NCBI GenBank assembly: GCA_016870695.1
Contig: VGAV01000209.1
Coordinates: 1 to 5,207, forward strand
DNA: 5,207 nt
Origin: Actinomycetota bacterium
GTDB lineage: Bacteria > Actinomycetota > Actinomycetes > Actinomycetales > Microbacteriaceae
Reading direction: 5' to 3'
The notes below the pieces were generated by a model. That model did no database searches and was not told the origin of the DNA. It saw nothing but the letters and a program-made list of their open reading frames with translations. A program made the translations under genes and the position numbers. Each line of letters opens with the position of its first letter. The stretch's first letter is position 1. Positions 1 through 5,207 of the stretch are shown piece after piece.

Positions 1-1
1 T

Positions 2-1048
2 GCCATTAATCGCCAGCAACAAAGGATTCGACCGAACTACCTACTCGACCTCCACGGGACTCTGCCGTATACGGGCGTCGCAGCATGCGCGGTGGCATTA
101 TCAAGCATTCCCCTGTGGCATTTGTCTGACTCGACCGGTTTGATCTTGCTGATACTCGGCGGCATCGCGTGGATCACTGCATCATCTTTTCAGGACCATG
201 TCCGCACGTCTCTCCATATCAGCGCCAACCACTTCACAGCGAGTGCGGTCTCCCTTGTCCAAATCTTAGTCATTGTGGCGGTTTGCGCGCCCGTCGTGTT
301 AAACGTTGACGCAAGTACTCGGTTGACTCTGCCCTCGTTTCCATTCGCTGTCCTTGCGATCGCGAATTTCATCAGTGGCCTTGCCGGGGTCTTGGCGCAT
401 AGTCGCCTGCGATCCGCGGCTCCAAGGCAAGCCGTGCCTTTCGGAGTGAGCCTGAAGACGGCGGTAAGCGGCTTTCTCCTGCAGGGCGGTAATTATGCTT
501 CGAGTCTTTGCATCGTCACCATTCTTGGGTCCGCAACACTAGCAGAACTTGAGAGCGTTCGAATCAGTGCGCAGCCCGTTATGATAGCCGGGACGGCGCT
601 GGCCGCCTTTTTTGTACCTCCAGCGATCCGGATGCAGCAGGCTGGCGACAGGAATGGCGCGCTCAAGCAAGTTGCAAGGATGTGCGTAATACTCCTTGTG
701 GTTGGCGCGGTGTTCACGGTGATCGTGCCCCCTTTTACTATTCTCATCGAGTTTTTGACGGGAAGACAAACAAGTGCCGGATTGGCCATGGCACTCGTCG
801 CCGCATTCGCATTACAAGCGATTATCGCCCCCATGAACCAGCTCAACATCGCGAACAGTCAGTACGCCCTGGCCGCTCTGAGCACCATGGCCTCGATCGC
901 TCTGACCCTGGCTACACTGCTCGTCACACTTCACGTATTGCTTTTGTGGGCGGTACCGCTCGCAATCGCACTGGGCGCGATTCTCCGCGCTGTCATTCTC
1001 GTCATCGCTGAACGCGTCGACAGGAAGCGGTCGAGGCCATCAGATTGA
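2..1048 (+). CDS. Polysaccharide/oligosaccharide flippase-like multispanning membrane protein (5' end outside window)
   Basis: The frame is open from base 2 to the TGA at 1046-1048, giving 348 visible residues with no stop. A GTG at 92 lies in the middle of a hydrophobic stretch (PYTGVAACAVALSSIPLW), so it is not the real start and the gene is cut by the window edge. About ten hydrophobic segments are visible, roughly at residues 23-40, 45-61, 80-102, 110-131, 148-170, 180-202, 222-247, 256-275, 286-308 and 312-334, and the C-terminus is basic and cytoplasmic-looking (ERVDRKRSRPSD). The segment SSFQDHVRTSLHISAN and the later QPVMIAGTALAAFFVPP resemble Wzx/MATE-like exporters in actinobacterial polysaccharide clusters. 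Inferred role: flipping a lipid-linked glycan repeat across the membrane. It ends 28 bases before gmd on the same strand, so co-transcription is possible. GC in sampled lines is about 48-55%, below that of gmd/fcl, suggesting separate acquisition. An unrelated multispanning transporter is the alternative. Confidence 0.72.
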   Translation, partial: AINRQQQRIRPNYLLDLHGTLPYTGVAACAVALSSIPLWHLSDSTGLILLILGGIAWITASSFQDHVRTSLHISANHFTASAVSLVQILVIVAVCAPVVLNVDASTRLTLPSFPFAVLAIANFISGLAGVLAHSRLRSAAPRQAVPFGVSLKTAVSGFLLQGGNYASSLCIVTILGSATLAELESVRISAQPVMIAGTALAAFFVPPAIRMQQAGDRNGALKQVARMCVILLVVGAVFTVIVPPFTILIEFLTGRQTSAGLAMALVAAFALQAIIAPMNQLNIANSQYALAALSTMASIALTLATLLVTLHVLLLWAVPLAIALGAILRAVILVIAERVDRKRSRPSD

Positions 1049-1062
1049 TCGTCTCCGATTCT

Positions 1063-1069
1063 GAAAGGA
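1063..1069 (+). promoter_or_regulatory. Ribosome binding site of gmd
   Basis: GAAAGGA lies 7 bases upstream of the ATG at 1077. It is a good Shine-Dalgarno match at normal spacing and fixes the gmd start. The 28-base gap after the flippase stop holds no obvious promoter, so gmd may be read through from upstream. Confidence 0.75.
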
Positions 1070-1076
1070 ACCCTTT

Positions 1077-2126
1077 ATGACTAAACGCGCACTCATTACC
1101 GGTATCACGGGCCAGGACGGGTCATATCTCGCCGAGCTGCTTCTCGCGAAGGGCTATGAGGTCCACGGCGTCATCCGCCGCGCTTCCACCTTCAACACGC
1201 ACCGAATCGACCACCTCTACGTCGACCCGCACGACCCGAACGCCAAGCTGTTCCTGCACTACGGCGACCTGTCCGACGGCGCGCGCCTCGTGACCCTCAT
1301 GTCAGAGATCAACCCCGACGAGGTCTACAACCTGGCTGCGCAGTCGCACGTGCGCGTCTCGTTTGACGAGCCCGAGCACACCGCAGACACGACCGGCACG
1401 GGGACCATCCGCCTGCTCGAAGCTGTTCGGCTCTCCGGCATCCAGACGAAGTACTATCAGGCCTCCACGTCCGAGCTGTACGGCGCCACTCCCCCGCCGC
1501 AGAACGAGGAGACGCCGTTCTACCCGCGCTCGCCGTATGCCGCCGCCAAGCTGTACAGCTACTGGATCACGAAGAACTACCGCGAGGCGTACGACATGTT
1601 CGCGGTGAACGGCATCCTGTTCAATCACGAGTCGCCCCGCCGTGGTGAGACTTTCGTGACCCGCAAGATCACTCGTGCCGTGGCTCGCATCAAGGCCGGG
1701 CTGCAGAAGGACATCTACCTCGGCAACCTCGACTCAATCCGTGACTGGGGTTACGCCGCCGAGTACGTCGAAGGCATGTGGCGCATCCTGCAGGCTGACA
1801 CCCCCGAGGACTTCGTCCTCGCCACCGGCGTCGGCTACACCATTCGCGACTTCCTGGAGACGTCGTTCGGTCATGTGGGTCTCGAGTGGCAGGAGTTCGT
1901 GAAGTTCGACGAGCGCTACCTGCGACCGACCGAGGTGGACGCTCTGATCGGAGACCCGACGAAGGCAGCGGACAAGCTCGGCTGGGTTCCGTCGATCGAC
2001 GGAAAGGAACTCGCAAAGCTGATGGTGGACGCCGATATCAAGGCTCTCGAGAACGGTCCTGAGTGGATCGACACGGTCAACCTCGCCACGTGGAGCAACG
2101 CGGAGCTGCTCGGAGCGCGCGCGTGA
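1077..2126 (+). CDS. gmd: GDP-mannose 4,6-dehydratase
   Basis: It converts GDP-D-mannose to GDP-4-keto-6-deoxy-D-mannose with tightly bound NADP(H), the first committed step to GDP-L-fucose and to other GDP-6-deoxyhexoses. It is a cytoplasmic extended short-chain dehydrogenase of 349 residues, close to the usual family length. The Rossmann glycine motif GITGQDG is at residues 9-15, followed by the family-typical [15 protein letters not shown] (34-48). The catalytic set is visible: T131 and E133 in ASTSELYG, and Y154/K158 in the YxxxK motif YAAAK. The family signature [16 protein letters not shown] is at 183-198, with RDWG at 222-225 and RPTEVD at 283-288. The ATG at 1077 has a good ribosome binding site. 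The TGA overlaps the GTG of fcl, so the two enzymes are translationally coupled. No residue appears to be missing. GC is about 57-70% in sampled lines. Confidence 0.98.
   Translation: MTKRALITGITGQDGSYLAELLLAKGYEVHGVIRRASTFNTHRIDHLYVDPHDPNAKLFLHYGDLSDGARLVTLMSEINPDEVYNLAAQSHVRVSFDEPEHTADTTGTGTIRLLEAVRLSGIQTKYYQASTSELYGATPPPQNEETPFYPRSPYAAAKLYSYWITKNYREAYDMFAVNGILFNHESPRRGETFVTRKITRAVARIKAGLQKDIYLGNLDSIRDWGYAAEYVEGMWRILQADTPEDFVLATGVGYTIRDFLETSFGHVGLEWQEFVKFDERYLRPTEVDALIGDPTKAADKLGWVPSIDGKELAKLMVDADIKALENGPEWIDTVNLATWSNAELLGARA
2112..2115 (+). promoter_or_regulatory. Ribosome binding site that decides the fcl start
   Basis: GGAG sits inside the last codons of gmd, 7 bases before the GTG at 2123. 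It supports the overlapping GTG start over an in-frame upstream codon at 2063, which would add 20 residues encoded wholly within gmd. Confidence 0.55.
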
Positions 2127-3106
2127 CGACGACTGTGGACGGCGTCGACTTCACCCCGGGCGAGCTGGACCGCGACGCGCCGTTCTACGTGGCCGGCCAC
2201 CGCGGGCTCGTCGGATCGGCGATCTGGCGCAAGCTGGAAGCGTCTGGCTTCTCGAACATTGTTGGCAAGCCGTCATCGGAACTTGACCTCAAGGACCGTG
2301 ACGCGGTGTTCGAGTACATGGGCAAGGTCAAGCCGAAGCACATCGTTCTCGCTGCGGCAAAAGTGGGTGGCATCCTCGCTAATAGCACCTATCCCGTCGA
2401 CTTCCTCAGCGACAACATGCGCATTCAGGTCAATGTGCTGGACGCGGCTCTGGCGAACGACGTGGAGCGTGTGCTGTTCCTCGGCTCGTCCTGCATTTAC
2501 CCCAAGCTCGCCGAGCAGCCCATCCGCGAGGACTCGCTCCTCACCGGGCACCTTGAGCCGACGAACGACGCGTATGCCATTGCGAAGATCGCCGGGATCC
2601 TGCAGACACAGGCGGTCCGCCGCCAGTACGGTCTGCCTTGGATCAGCGCGATGCCGACCAACCTCTACGGGCCGAACGACAACTTCTCGCCGAAGGGGTC
2701 GCACGTGCTGCCGGCTCTCATCCGCCGGTACGACGAGGCGGCCAAGTCAGGCGCTCCGAGCGTGACCAACTGGGGCACGGGGACACCGCGCCGCGAGTTC
2801 CTGCACGCCGACGACATGGCCGATGCGTGCCTTCACCTGCTGGAGCATTACGACGGGCCGGACCAGGTCAATGTCGGCACCGGCAGCGACGTCACGATTC
2901 GAGAGATCGCGGAGACGATCGCCTCGGTCACCGGGTTCACGGGCGAGACCGACTGGGATACCTCGAAGCCGGACGGAACGCCGCAGAAGCTCCTTGACGT
3001 CTCGAAGCTTGCTGAGGCTGGCTGGACCGCGAAGATTTCGCTTGAAGAGGGCATGGAGCGCACGGTCGCTTGGTACCGCGACCACGTGGATACCATCCGC
3101 GAGTGA
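2123..3106 (+). CDS. fcl: GDP-L-fucose synthase (GDP-4-keto-6-deoxymannose 3,5-epimerase/4-reductase)
   Basis: This NADPH-dependent bifunctional enzyme epimerises C3 and C5 of the Gmd product and then reduces C4, giving GDP-L-fucose. From the GTG at 2123 the protein has 327 residues. The Rossmann motif GHRGLVG is at 25-31. The catalytic residues known from E. coli Fcl (S107, C109, Y136, K140, H179) appear here as S122 and C124 in GSSCIYP, Y151 and K155 in YAIAK, and H194 in KGSHVLP. All five are shifted by exactly 15, so the active site is intact and the protein has a 15-residue N-terminal extension. [10 protein letters not shown] (179-188) and RREFLHADD (223-231) are further family marks. 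The start overlaps the gmd stop by 4 bases (GTGA) with GGAG 7 bases upstream, which argues for coupled translation. A slightly later start is possible, since the first ~18 residues precede the fold. The stop overlaps the ATG of the next gene. Confidence 0.97.
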   Translation: MTTTVDGVDFTPGELDRDAPFYVAGHRGLVGSAIWRKLEASGFSNIVGKPSSELDLKDRDAVFEYMGKVKPKHIVLAAAKVGGILANSTYPVDFLSDNMRIQVNVLDAALANDVERVLFLGSSCIYPKLAEQPIREDSLLTGHLEPTNDAYAIAKIAGILQTQAVRRQYGLPWISAMPTNLYGPNDNFSPKGSHVLPALIRRYDEAAKSGAPSVTNWGTGTPRREFLHADDMADACLHLLEHYDGPDQVNVGTGSDVTIREIAETIASVTGFTGETDWDTSKPDGTPQKLLDVSKLAEAGWTAKISLEEGMERTVAWYRDHVDTIRE

Positions 3107-3408
3107 TGTTCCGACATGTTGTGCTCTTCAGGGTCCGTGACGATGTCACGGACCCTGAAGTGTCTGATGCCATGGCCGTGCTGCGTCAACTGGGCACGCT
3201 GCCCGGGGTCACGGGGTGGACTGTCGCACTGTCGTTGGACGAACGGAAAGGCCGCGTGATCATCGAGGACGGGACGTTCCCCGACCAGGGCTCATTCGAA
3301 ACGTGGCGCGCGCGCTCACAGCATCAGAGGGCGGCGCTGCGAATGAGCGAGATCGCCGACTGGCTCGTCGGTGACTGGAATGCTGACGCCGCGACCAACC
3401 GGCTCTGA
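3106..3408 (+). CDS. Dabb (stress-responsive A/B barrel) domain protein
   Basis: It encodes 100 residues starting [19 protein letters not shown]. The opening xxRHVVLF strand, the LPGVTGWTVALSL strand, the GTFPDQGSFETW segment and the closing ALRMSEIADWLVGDW match the compact ferredoxin-like alpha/beta-barrel (Dabb) family, a single-domain family of about 95-105 residues that usually forms dimers. Its biochemical role is generally unknown; family members include stress-induced proteins and a plant polyketide cyclase. The ATG overlaps the fcl TGA by one base (TGATG), so translation is probably coupled to fcl; no separate ribosome binding site is clear. An in-frame upstream start at 3070 would lie wholly inside fcl and add residues that do not fit the family. 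A perfect 16-bp inverted repeat covers codons 7-19 and could reduce expression. Nothing in the sequence ties it to fucose metabolism apart from position. Confidence 0.85.
   Translation: MFRHVVLFRVRDDVTDPEVSDAMAVLRQLGTLPGVTGWTVALSLDERKGRVIIEDGTFPDQGSFETWRARSQHQRAALRMSEIADWLVGDWNADAATNRL
3126..3160. repeat. Perfect 16-bp inverted repeat with 3-base loop
   Basis: Bases 3126-3141 are the exact reverse complement of 3145-3160, with GAT between them. The arm begins CTTCAGGG and ends CCGTGAC. It lies 20 bases after the fcl stop and inside the Dabb coding region. In RNA it would form a very stable GC-rich hairpin. No T tract follows (TGTCTG), so it is not a classical intrinsic terminator, but it could act as a U-less terminator or attenuator, a translation brake, or a binding site for a dimeric regulator. 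Both strands read nearly the same peptide in one phase (FRVRDDVTDPE on +, FRVRDIVTDPE on -). Confidence 0.9.
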
Positions 3409-3454
3409 CTCCGATCGCAAGGACGTTAGCAGTAGGCTCGGTCGCGACAGACGG

Positions 3455-3946
3455 TCACACGCCGAGGCGGTCCAGCAGAGTCCCGCACCCGGGCCACAGG
3501 CCCGTGGGCCGGTCGCCGATGGCGAACCACTCGAACGCGTGCGCCTCGTTGCGTGGCTGCGGATCGCCAAGCGCACAGGCGACGAACGACAGGCCGATCG
3601 CATGTTTACGCGGATCGTCACCGAATCTGAGACCGGCGGTGTCGGCCGGGCGATCGGACGGCGGGAACCATTGATAGACGTAGTCCGGCTGCGGGTCCGC
3701 CGGCAGATCGAGACCGACGGCGAGGGTGTCGCCAGCGTGGCGGAGGAGCGCCTCCCGAATGCTCTCCCCGCGGCTGATCCGGCCGCCGAGGTGGCACCAC
3801 ACCACGCCGAACGGAGAGTCGCGCTGGATCAATCCATATTTCCTCCCCTGGCTCCCCTCCCGGGCAGGAACGAAGTCAACGCACGCGAGGGGAATGGACT
3901 GCTCGATCTGCCGATAGAGGTCGGCCGGGAGGAAGCGCACGGTCAC
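3455..3946 (-). CDS. Nudix hydrolase-like protein, GDP-mannose mannosyl hydrolase / DUF4916 type
   Basis: From the GTG at 3946 the protein has 163 residues, near the ~160 of E. coli GDP-mannose mannosyl hydrolase (Gmm/WcaH). The N-terminal pattern FLPADLY...PLACVDFV (5-26) parallels FLRQEDF...PLVSLDFI of Gmm. The Nudix-box region GGRISRGESIREALLRHAGDT (54-74) has the GGR, the E and the RE-like helix but lacks the classical EExG residues, as in Gmm. NEAHAFEW (133-140) places H136 where Gmm has its catalytic His. Two Gmm metal-ligand positions seem changed: Glu to Thr74 (with Asp73 adjacent) and Gln to Ala135. Likely role: removing mannose from GDP-mannose or cleaving a related nucleotide sugar. 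The position next to gmd-fcl supports this. The gene converges on the Dabb gene with 46 bases between stops. The start is uncertain: GTG at 3946 or 3940 fit the domain, none has a strong ribosome binding site, and an ATG at 4339 is rejected. Confidence 0.78.
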   Translation of the reverse strand: MTVRFLPADLYRQIEQSIPLACVDFVPAREGSQGRKYGLIQRDSPFGVVWCHLGGRISRGESIREALLRHAGDTLAVGLDLPADPQPDYVYQWFPPSDRPADTAGLRFGDDPRKHAIGLSFVACALGDPQPRNEAHAFEWFAIGDRPTGLWPGCGTLLDRLGV

Positions 3947-4141
3947 AGCCTGGCAGCATTCCGCGGTTCCCACGCCTGCTGAGGCCACGCCGTGTACGCG
4001 CCCAAACAGCTGGTCCTCGCCTGGGCTACTTCCCGGGCGGTATCCGGAGACGCGATTCCGCTGGACCTGTCGACCGGCAGTCGTGCACCCCCGTGACGAG
4101 AAAACTGATCCCACACGGACCACCGCTCGTAGAGAGCACTC

Positions 4142-4312
4142 ACGTCTGCGGACACCGACGCACACCAAACCGTCATTAAGCTGATCGGCCGAGCCCGCAC
4201 GGCCATGCTGACCACCATGACCGAGGACGGCCGGCACGTCAGCCGTCCCATGGCCGTCCAGGAGGTCGAGTTCGACGGCAACCGTAGGCGGATGAAGGGC
4301 GGAGCAGCGTGA
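4142..4312 (+). pseudogene. N-terminal fragment of Pyridox-like general stress protein (pyridoxamine 5'-phosphate oxidase family)
   Basis: The + frame reads SADTDAHQTVIKLIGRAR, then TAMLTTMTEDGRHVSRPMAVQ, then EVEFDGN. This matches the start of the flavin-binding split-barrel general stress protein 26 family, whose hallmark is an AMLTT strand, a DG turn, SRPMA and QEVEFDGxLWFF. Similarity stops at about 4282. The expected LWFF and the remaining ~100 residues are absent from all three + frames and are replaced by RRRMKGGAA and a TGA at 4310-4312. Where a start codon should stand (4142) there is ACG, one base from ATG, and an in-frame TAG lies at 4130-4132. The remnant is thus both truncated and start-less. 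An in-frame ATG at 4205 could express only 35 residues. Full-length relatives are cytoplasmic flavin- or F420-binding proteins. The remnant reads antisense to the spurious N-terminal extension of the Nudix frame. Confidence 0.78.
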
Positions 4313-4357
4313 CGGCGCGGTGAGGTGGATGTCCCCCATCTTCTCGGAAGTTCACCC

Positions 4358-4366
4358 TGTGGATAA
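4358..4366 (-). promoter_or_regulatory. Perfect consensus DnaA box (single)
   Basis: TGTGGATAA on + is TTATCCACA on -, an exact match to the strict 9-mer consensus. It is intergenic, 31 bases before the GTG at 4397. I found no second box nearby and no AT-rich unwinding region, so it is not an origin. It may be a DnaA titration or regulatory site, or chance. Confidence 0.45.
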
Positions 4367-4396
4367 CCTCAACGGAGACAAGCTTTCTGGTCTGAT

Positions 4397-4690
4397 GTGG
4401 TCATGTACAACGATCCTCAGATGTGTCCCTACTGGTGCATGACCGATCACAAGGCGGCGCCAGCCCTCGTCCACTCGAGCGTCCAAATCCCGGTGCCAGC
4501 CGTGATTGATGATTTCGCCGGCCTAAGAGCAACGACGCTCAGCTTGAGCCTGCGGCAGGACCACTTCGGATGCTGGGCCATCGTTGACGAGCCTCTCGTC
4601 TCCCCACTCTTTGTGTCTGACATCTCGACAATGCACCGACTTGTAGACGCGTGGACCAGCATCGGACCCAAGCCCGACTGTTCCTCCTGA
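4397..4690 (+). CDS. Small CPxWCxxDH protein, DUF6907-like
   Basis: It encodes 97 residues from the GTG at 4397; an ATG at 4403 or 4421 could also be the start. Near the N-terminus is CPYWCMTDH (10-18), followed by H26 in LVHSS. The C10-x3-C14-x3-H18-x7-H26 spacing could bind a metal. The rest alternates strand-like segments (TTLSLSLRQ, WAIVDEPL) and a C-terminal helix (ISTMHRLVDAW). This layout is like the actinobacterial DUF6907 proteins, which begin with CPxWCxxDH and end in a short helix; they are widespread in actinomycetes and have no established function. GC around 47% near the start and a modest leader suggest an accessory gene. The nearest Shine-Dalgarno-like run, ACGGAGA at 4372-4378, is too far from any of these starts, so a leaderless or unusual start is possible. 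The stop overlaps the ATG of the next short ORF. The family assignment is by motif only. Confidence 0.6.
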   Translation: MVMYNDPQMCPYWCMTDHKAAPALVHSSVQIPVPAVIDDFAGLRATTLSLSLRQDHFGCWAIVDEPLVSPLFVSDISTMHRLVDAWTSIGPKPDCSS

Positions 4691-4800
4691 TGCGCGCCGG
4701 CCAGCAGCTCACCTGGATGATCGCCATCGCCGCGGAAAGCAAGTTGAAGCCCGAGCCATTGATTGCACGGTTGCCGCTGCAGATGCGTCGATTCGGATGA
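4690..4800 (+). CDS. 36-residue ORF overlapping the preceding stop, function unknown
   Basis: The ATG at 4690-4692 overlaps the TGA of the DUF6907-like gene (4688-4690) as TGATG, the arrangement of translationally coupled genes. The same overlap joins fcl to the Dabb gene in this window. The product reads MRAGQQLTWMIAIAAESKL, then KPEPLIARLPLQMRRFG. It is basic and has one short amphipathic or hydrophobic stretch near residues 7-15, too short for a confident membrane helix. I do not recognise a family. There is no separate ribosome binding site, and an ORF of this length can arise by chance. It could also be the remnant of a longer gene's end. Confidence 0.35.
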   Translation: MRAGQQLTWMIAIAAESKLKPEPLIARLPLQMRRFG

Positions 4801-4894
4801 GCGTTCCGGACGGGGCAGCAGCCCCGGGACCCCAACCTGCACCCAACCCACCCATCAGCTCGCGGCCGAGAGGCTGGGCACAGGTCGGGCGGCC
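4801..4894. other. Convergent intergenic spacer with a weak hairpin
   Basis: This 94-base spacer separates the 36-codon ORF (+) from the convergent partial gene (-). It contains CGGGGC (4811-4816), loop AGCA and GCCCCG (4821-4826), a 6-bp stem without a T tract on either side. It could be a weak bidirectional terminator; nothing else stands out. Confidence 0.3.
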
Positions 4895-5206
4895 TCACGT
4901 CCGGATGTTGAAGTTGGGGGTGCCCTTCAGCCCAGTATTCAGGTAGTCCGTGCGCACGCGGGAGCCGTCGGACCGGCTCACATACCCCGACGCGAACGTA
5001 TCTACTACGCTCTGGCCGCCAAATTCGTTCTTGATCGTATTCCCGTCGGCTAGCTGCCAGGAGATGCGGGTCGTCCGGCTAGCCCCGGCAGCCAATGCGG
5101 ACGACGTGGTGAAGGTGTAGACGGTTCGCTTGTTTCCCCCGGACGTATAGTTTGACGAACCGGCGTAGGTGAAATCAGAACTAGCCGTCGGCACACCGCG
5201 GACGAT
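4895..5206 (-). CDS. C-terminal part of a probable extracellular protein (5' end outside window)
   Basis: The minus frame is open from the right edge to the TGA at 4897-4895, giving 104 visible residues. A GTG at 5194 has in-frame codons upstream to the edge (reading IVRG before it), so I treat the gene as cut by the window. The visible part is rich in Ser, Thr, Gly and Asn, with alternating strand-like segments: DFTYAGSSNYTSGG, RTVYTFTTSSALAAGASRTT, RISWQLADGNTIKNEFGG and DYLNTGLKGTPNFNIRT. It has no membrane anchor, cysteine or LPxTG motif. This composition fits a secreted or surface beta-sandwich domain or a pilin-like tail, but I cannot name a family. GC is near 53% in a sampled line, below gmd/fcl. 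The overlapping + frame is an Arg/Gly/Ala-rich shadow. Confidence 0.6.
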   Translation of the reverse strand: MVRGVPTASSDFTYAGSSNYTSGGNKRTVYTFTTSSALAAGASRTTRISWQLADGNTIKNEFGGQSVVDTFASGYVSRSDGSRVRTDYLNTGLKGTPNFNIRT

Positions 5207-5207
5207 G

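Larger units (their letters stand above)
3947..4396. other. 450-bp stretch without an intact gene; relic and regulatory material
   Basis: Between the Nudix start and the next + strand gene I see no complete recognisable gene. Bases 3947-4141 hold only short ORFs and presumably the Nudix promoter, which I cannot place. Bases 4142-4282 are the start of a Pyridox-like stress protein gene. Bases 4313-4396 hold a DnaA-box consensus and the leader of the DUF6907-like gene, including ACGGAGA at 4372-4378. An open minus frame to 4339 crosses part of this stretch, but its translation is only the antisense of the stress-protein relic. Confidence 0.6.

Noticed and set aside
2063..2122. Upstream in-frame start for fcl, adding 20 residues
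   Set aside because: It lies wholly within gmd and gives a low-complexity extension. The GTG at 2123 has GGAG at 7 bases and the common 4-base stop/start overlap.
3070..3105. Upstream in-frame start for the Dabb gene
   Set aside because: It is inside fcl, and the added residues precede the conserved FRHVVLF start of the family. ATG 3106 gives the normal length.
3371..3982. 203-residue + frame opposite the Nudix gene
   Set aside because: It is an Arg/Glu/Ala-rich shadow, whereas the minus strand carries the clear Nudix-like motifs.
3992..4096. 34-codon + ORF starting at a GTG at 3992
   Set aside because: It has no ribosome binding site or recognisable motif and has a stop just upstream in frame. 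It may be a relic, but the evidence is too thin.
3947..4339. ATG at 4339 on the minus strand as the Nudix start (294-residue product)
   Set aside because: The extra ~131 residues have no fold-like pattern, exceed the family length, lack a properly spaced ribosome binding site, and over 4142-4282 are only the antisense of the recognisable stress-protein relic.
4811..4826. Hairpin as an intrinsic terminator
   Set aside because: The stem is only 6 bp and no T tract follows on either strand, so it is mentioned only as a weak possibility.
4447..4851. 134-residue minus frame opposite the DUF6907-like gene
   Set aside because: It has no domain pattern. The + strand has the CPxWCxxDH motif and the stop/start overlap with the next ORF.
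4763..5053. 96-residue + frame across the right end
   Set aside because: Its Arg/Gly/Ala-rich composition is typical of an antisense shadow, and the minus frame is open to the edge with a plausible secreted-protein composition.

Overview
The window looks like a chromosomal segment from a high-GC Gram-positive bacterium (Actinobacteria; a Microbacteriaceae-like lineage is plausible but not proven). This rests on the high GC and G/C-ending codons of the central genes, a GTG start, tightly overlapping genes, and small families (DUF4916/GDPMH-like Nudix, DUF6907-like, Pyridox-like stress protein) that are typical of actinobacteria. It appears to be one end of a surface-polysaccharide locus followed by a relic-rich accessory stretch.

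Region 1 (1-1048, +) is the 3' part of a polysaccharide flippase-like membrane protein. Its frame is open to the left edge, so its start is outside the window. Its GC is visibly lower than that of the next genes.

Region 2 (1077-3408, +) is a tight unit of three genes: gmd (GDP-mannose 4,6-dehydratase), fcl (GDP-L-fucose synthase, overlapping gmd by 4 bases) and a 100-residue Dabb-domain protein whose ATG overlaps the fcl stop by one base. Together gmd and fcl convert GDP-D-mannose to GDP-L-fucose, the donor for a fucosylated glycan that a flippase such as the one upstream could export as a lipid-linked repeat unit. A perfect 16-bp inverted repeat with a 3-base loop lies at codons 7-19 of the Dabb gene, just after the fcl stop.

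Region 3 (3455-3946, -) is a convergent Nudix-type gene resembling GDP-mannose mannosyl hydrolase (Gmm/WcaH) and the actinobacterial DUF4916 proteins. Gmd, Fcl and Gmm also sit side by side in the E. coli colanic-acid cluster, so this gene probably acts on the same nucleotide-sugar pool, although its metal-binding positions are altered.

Region 4 (3947-4396) has no intact gene. It holds the first ~47 codons of a Pyridox-like general stress protein, with ACG where the start codon should be and an abrupt end, and then a perfect consensus DnaA box.

Region 5 (4397-4800, +) is a low-GC pair: a small CPxWCxxDH protein (DUF6907-like) and a 36-codon ORF that starts inside its stop codon. Region 6 (4895-5206, -) is the C-terminal part of a Ser/Thr/Gly/Asn-rich, probably extracellular protein that continues past the right edge. 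I see no transposase, CRISPR array, rRNA or tRNA. I found no clearly new multi-gene system; the best leads are the intragenic palindrome, the gmd-fcl-Nudix arrangement and the small DUF6907-like pair.
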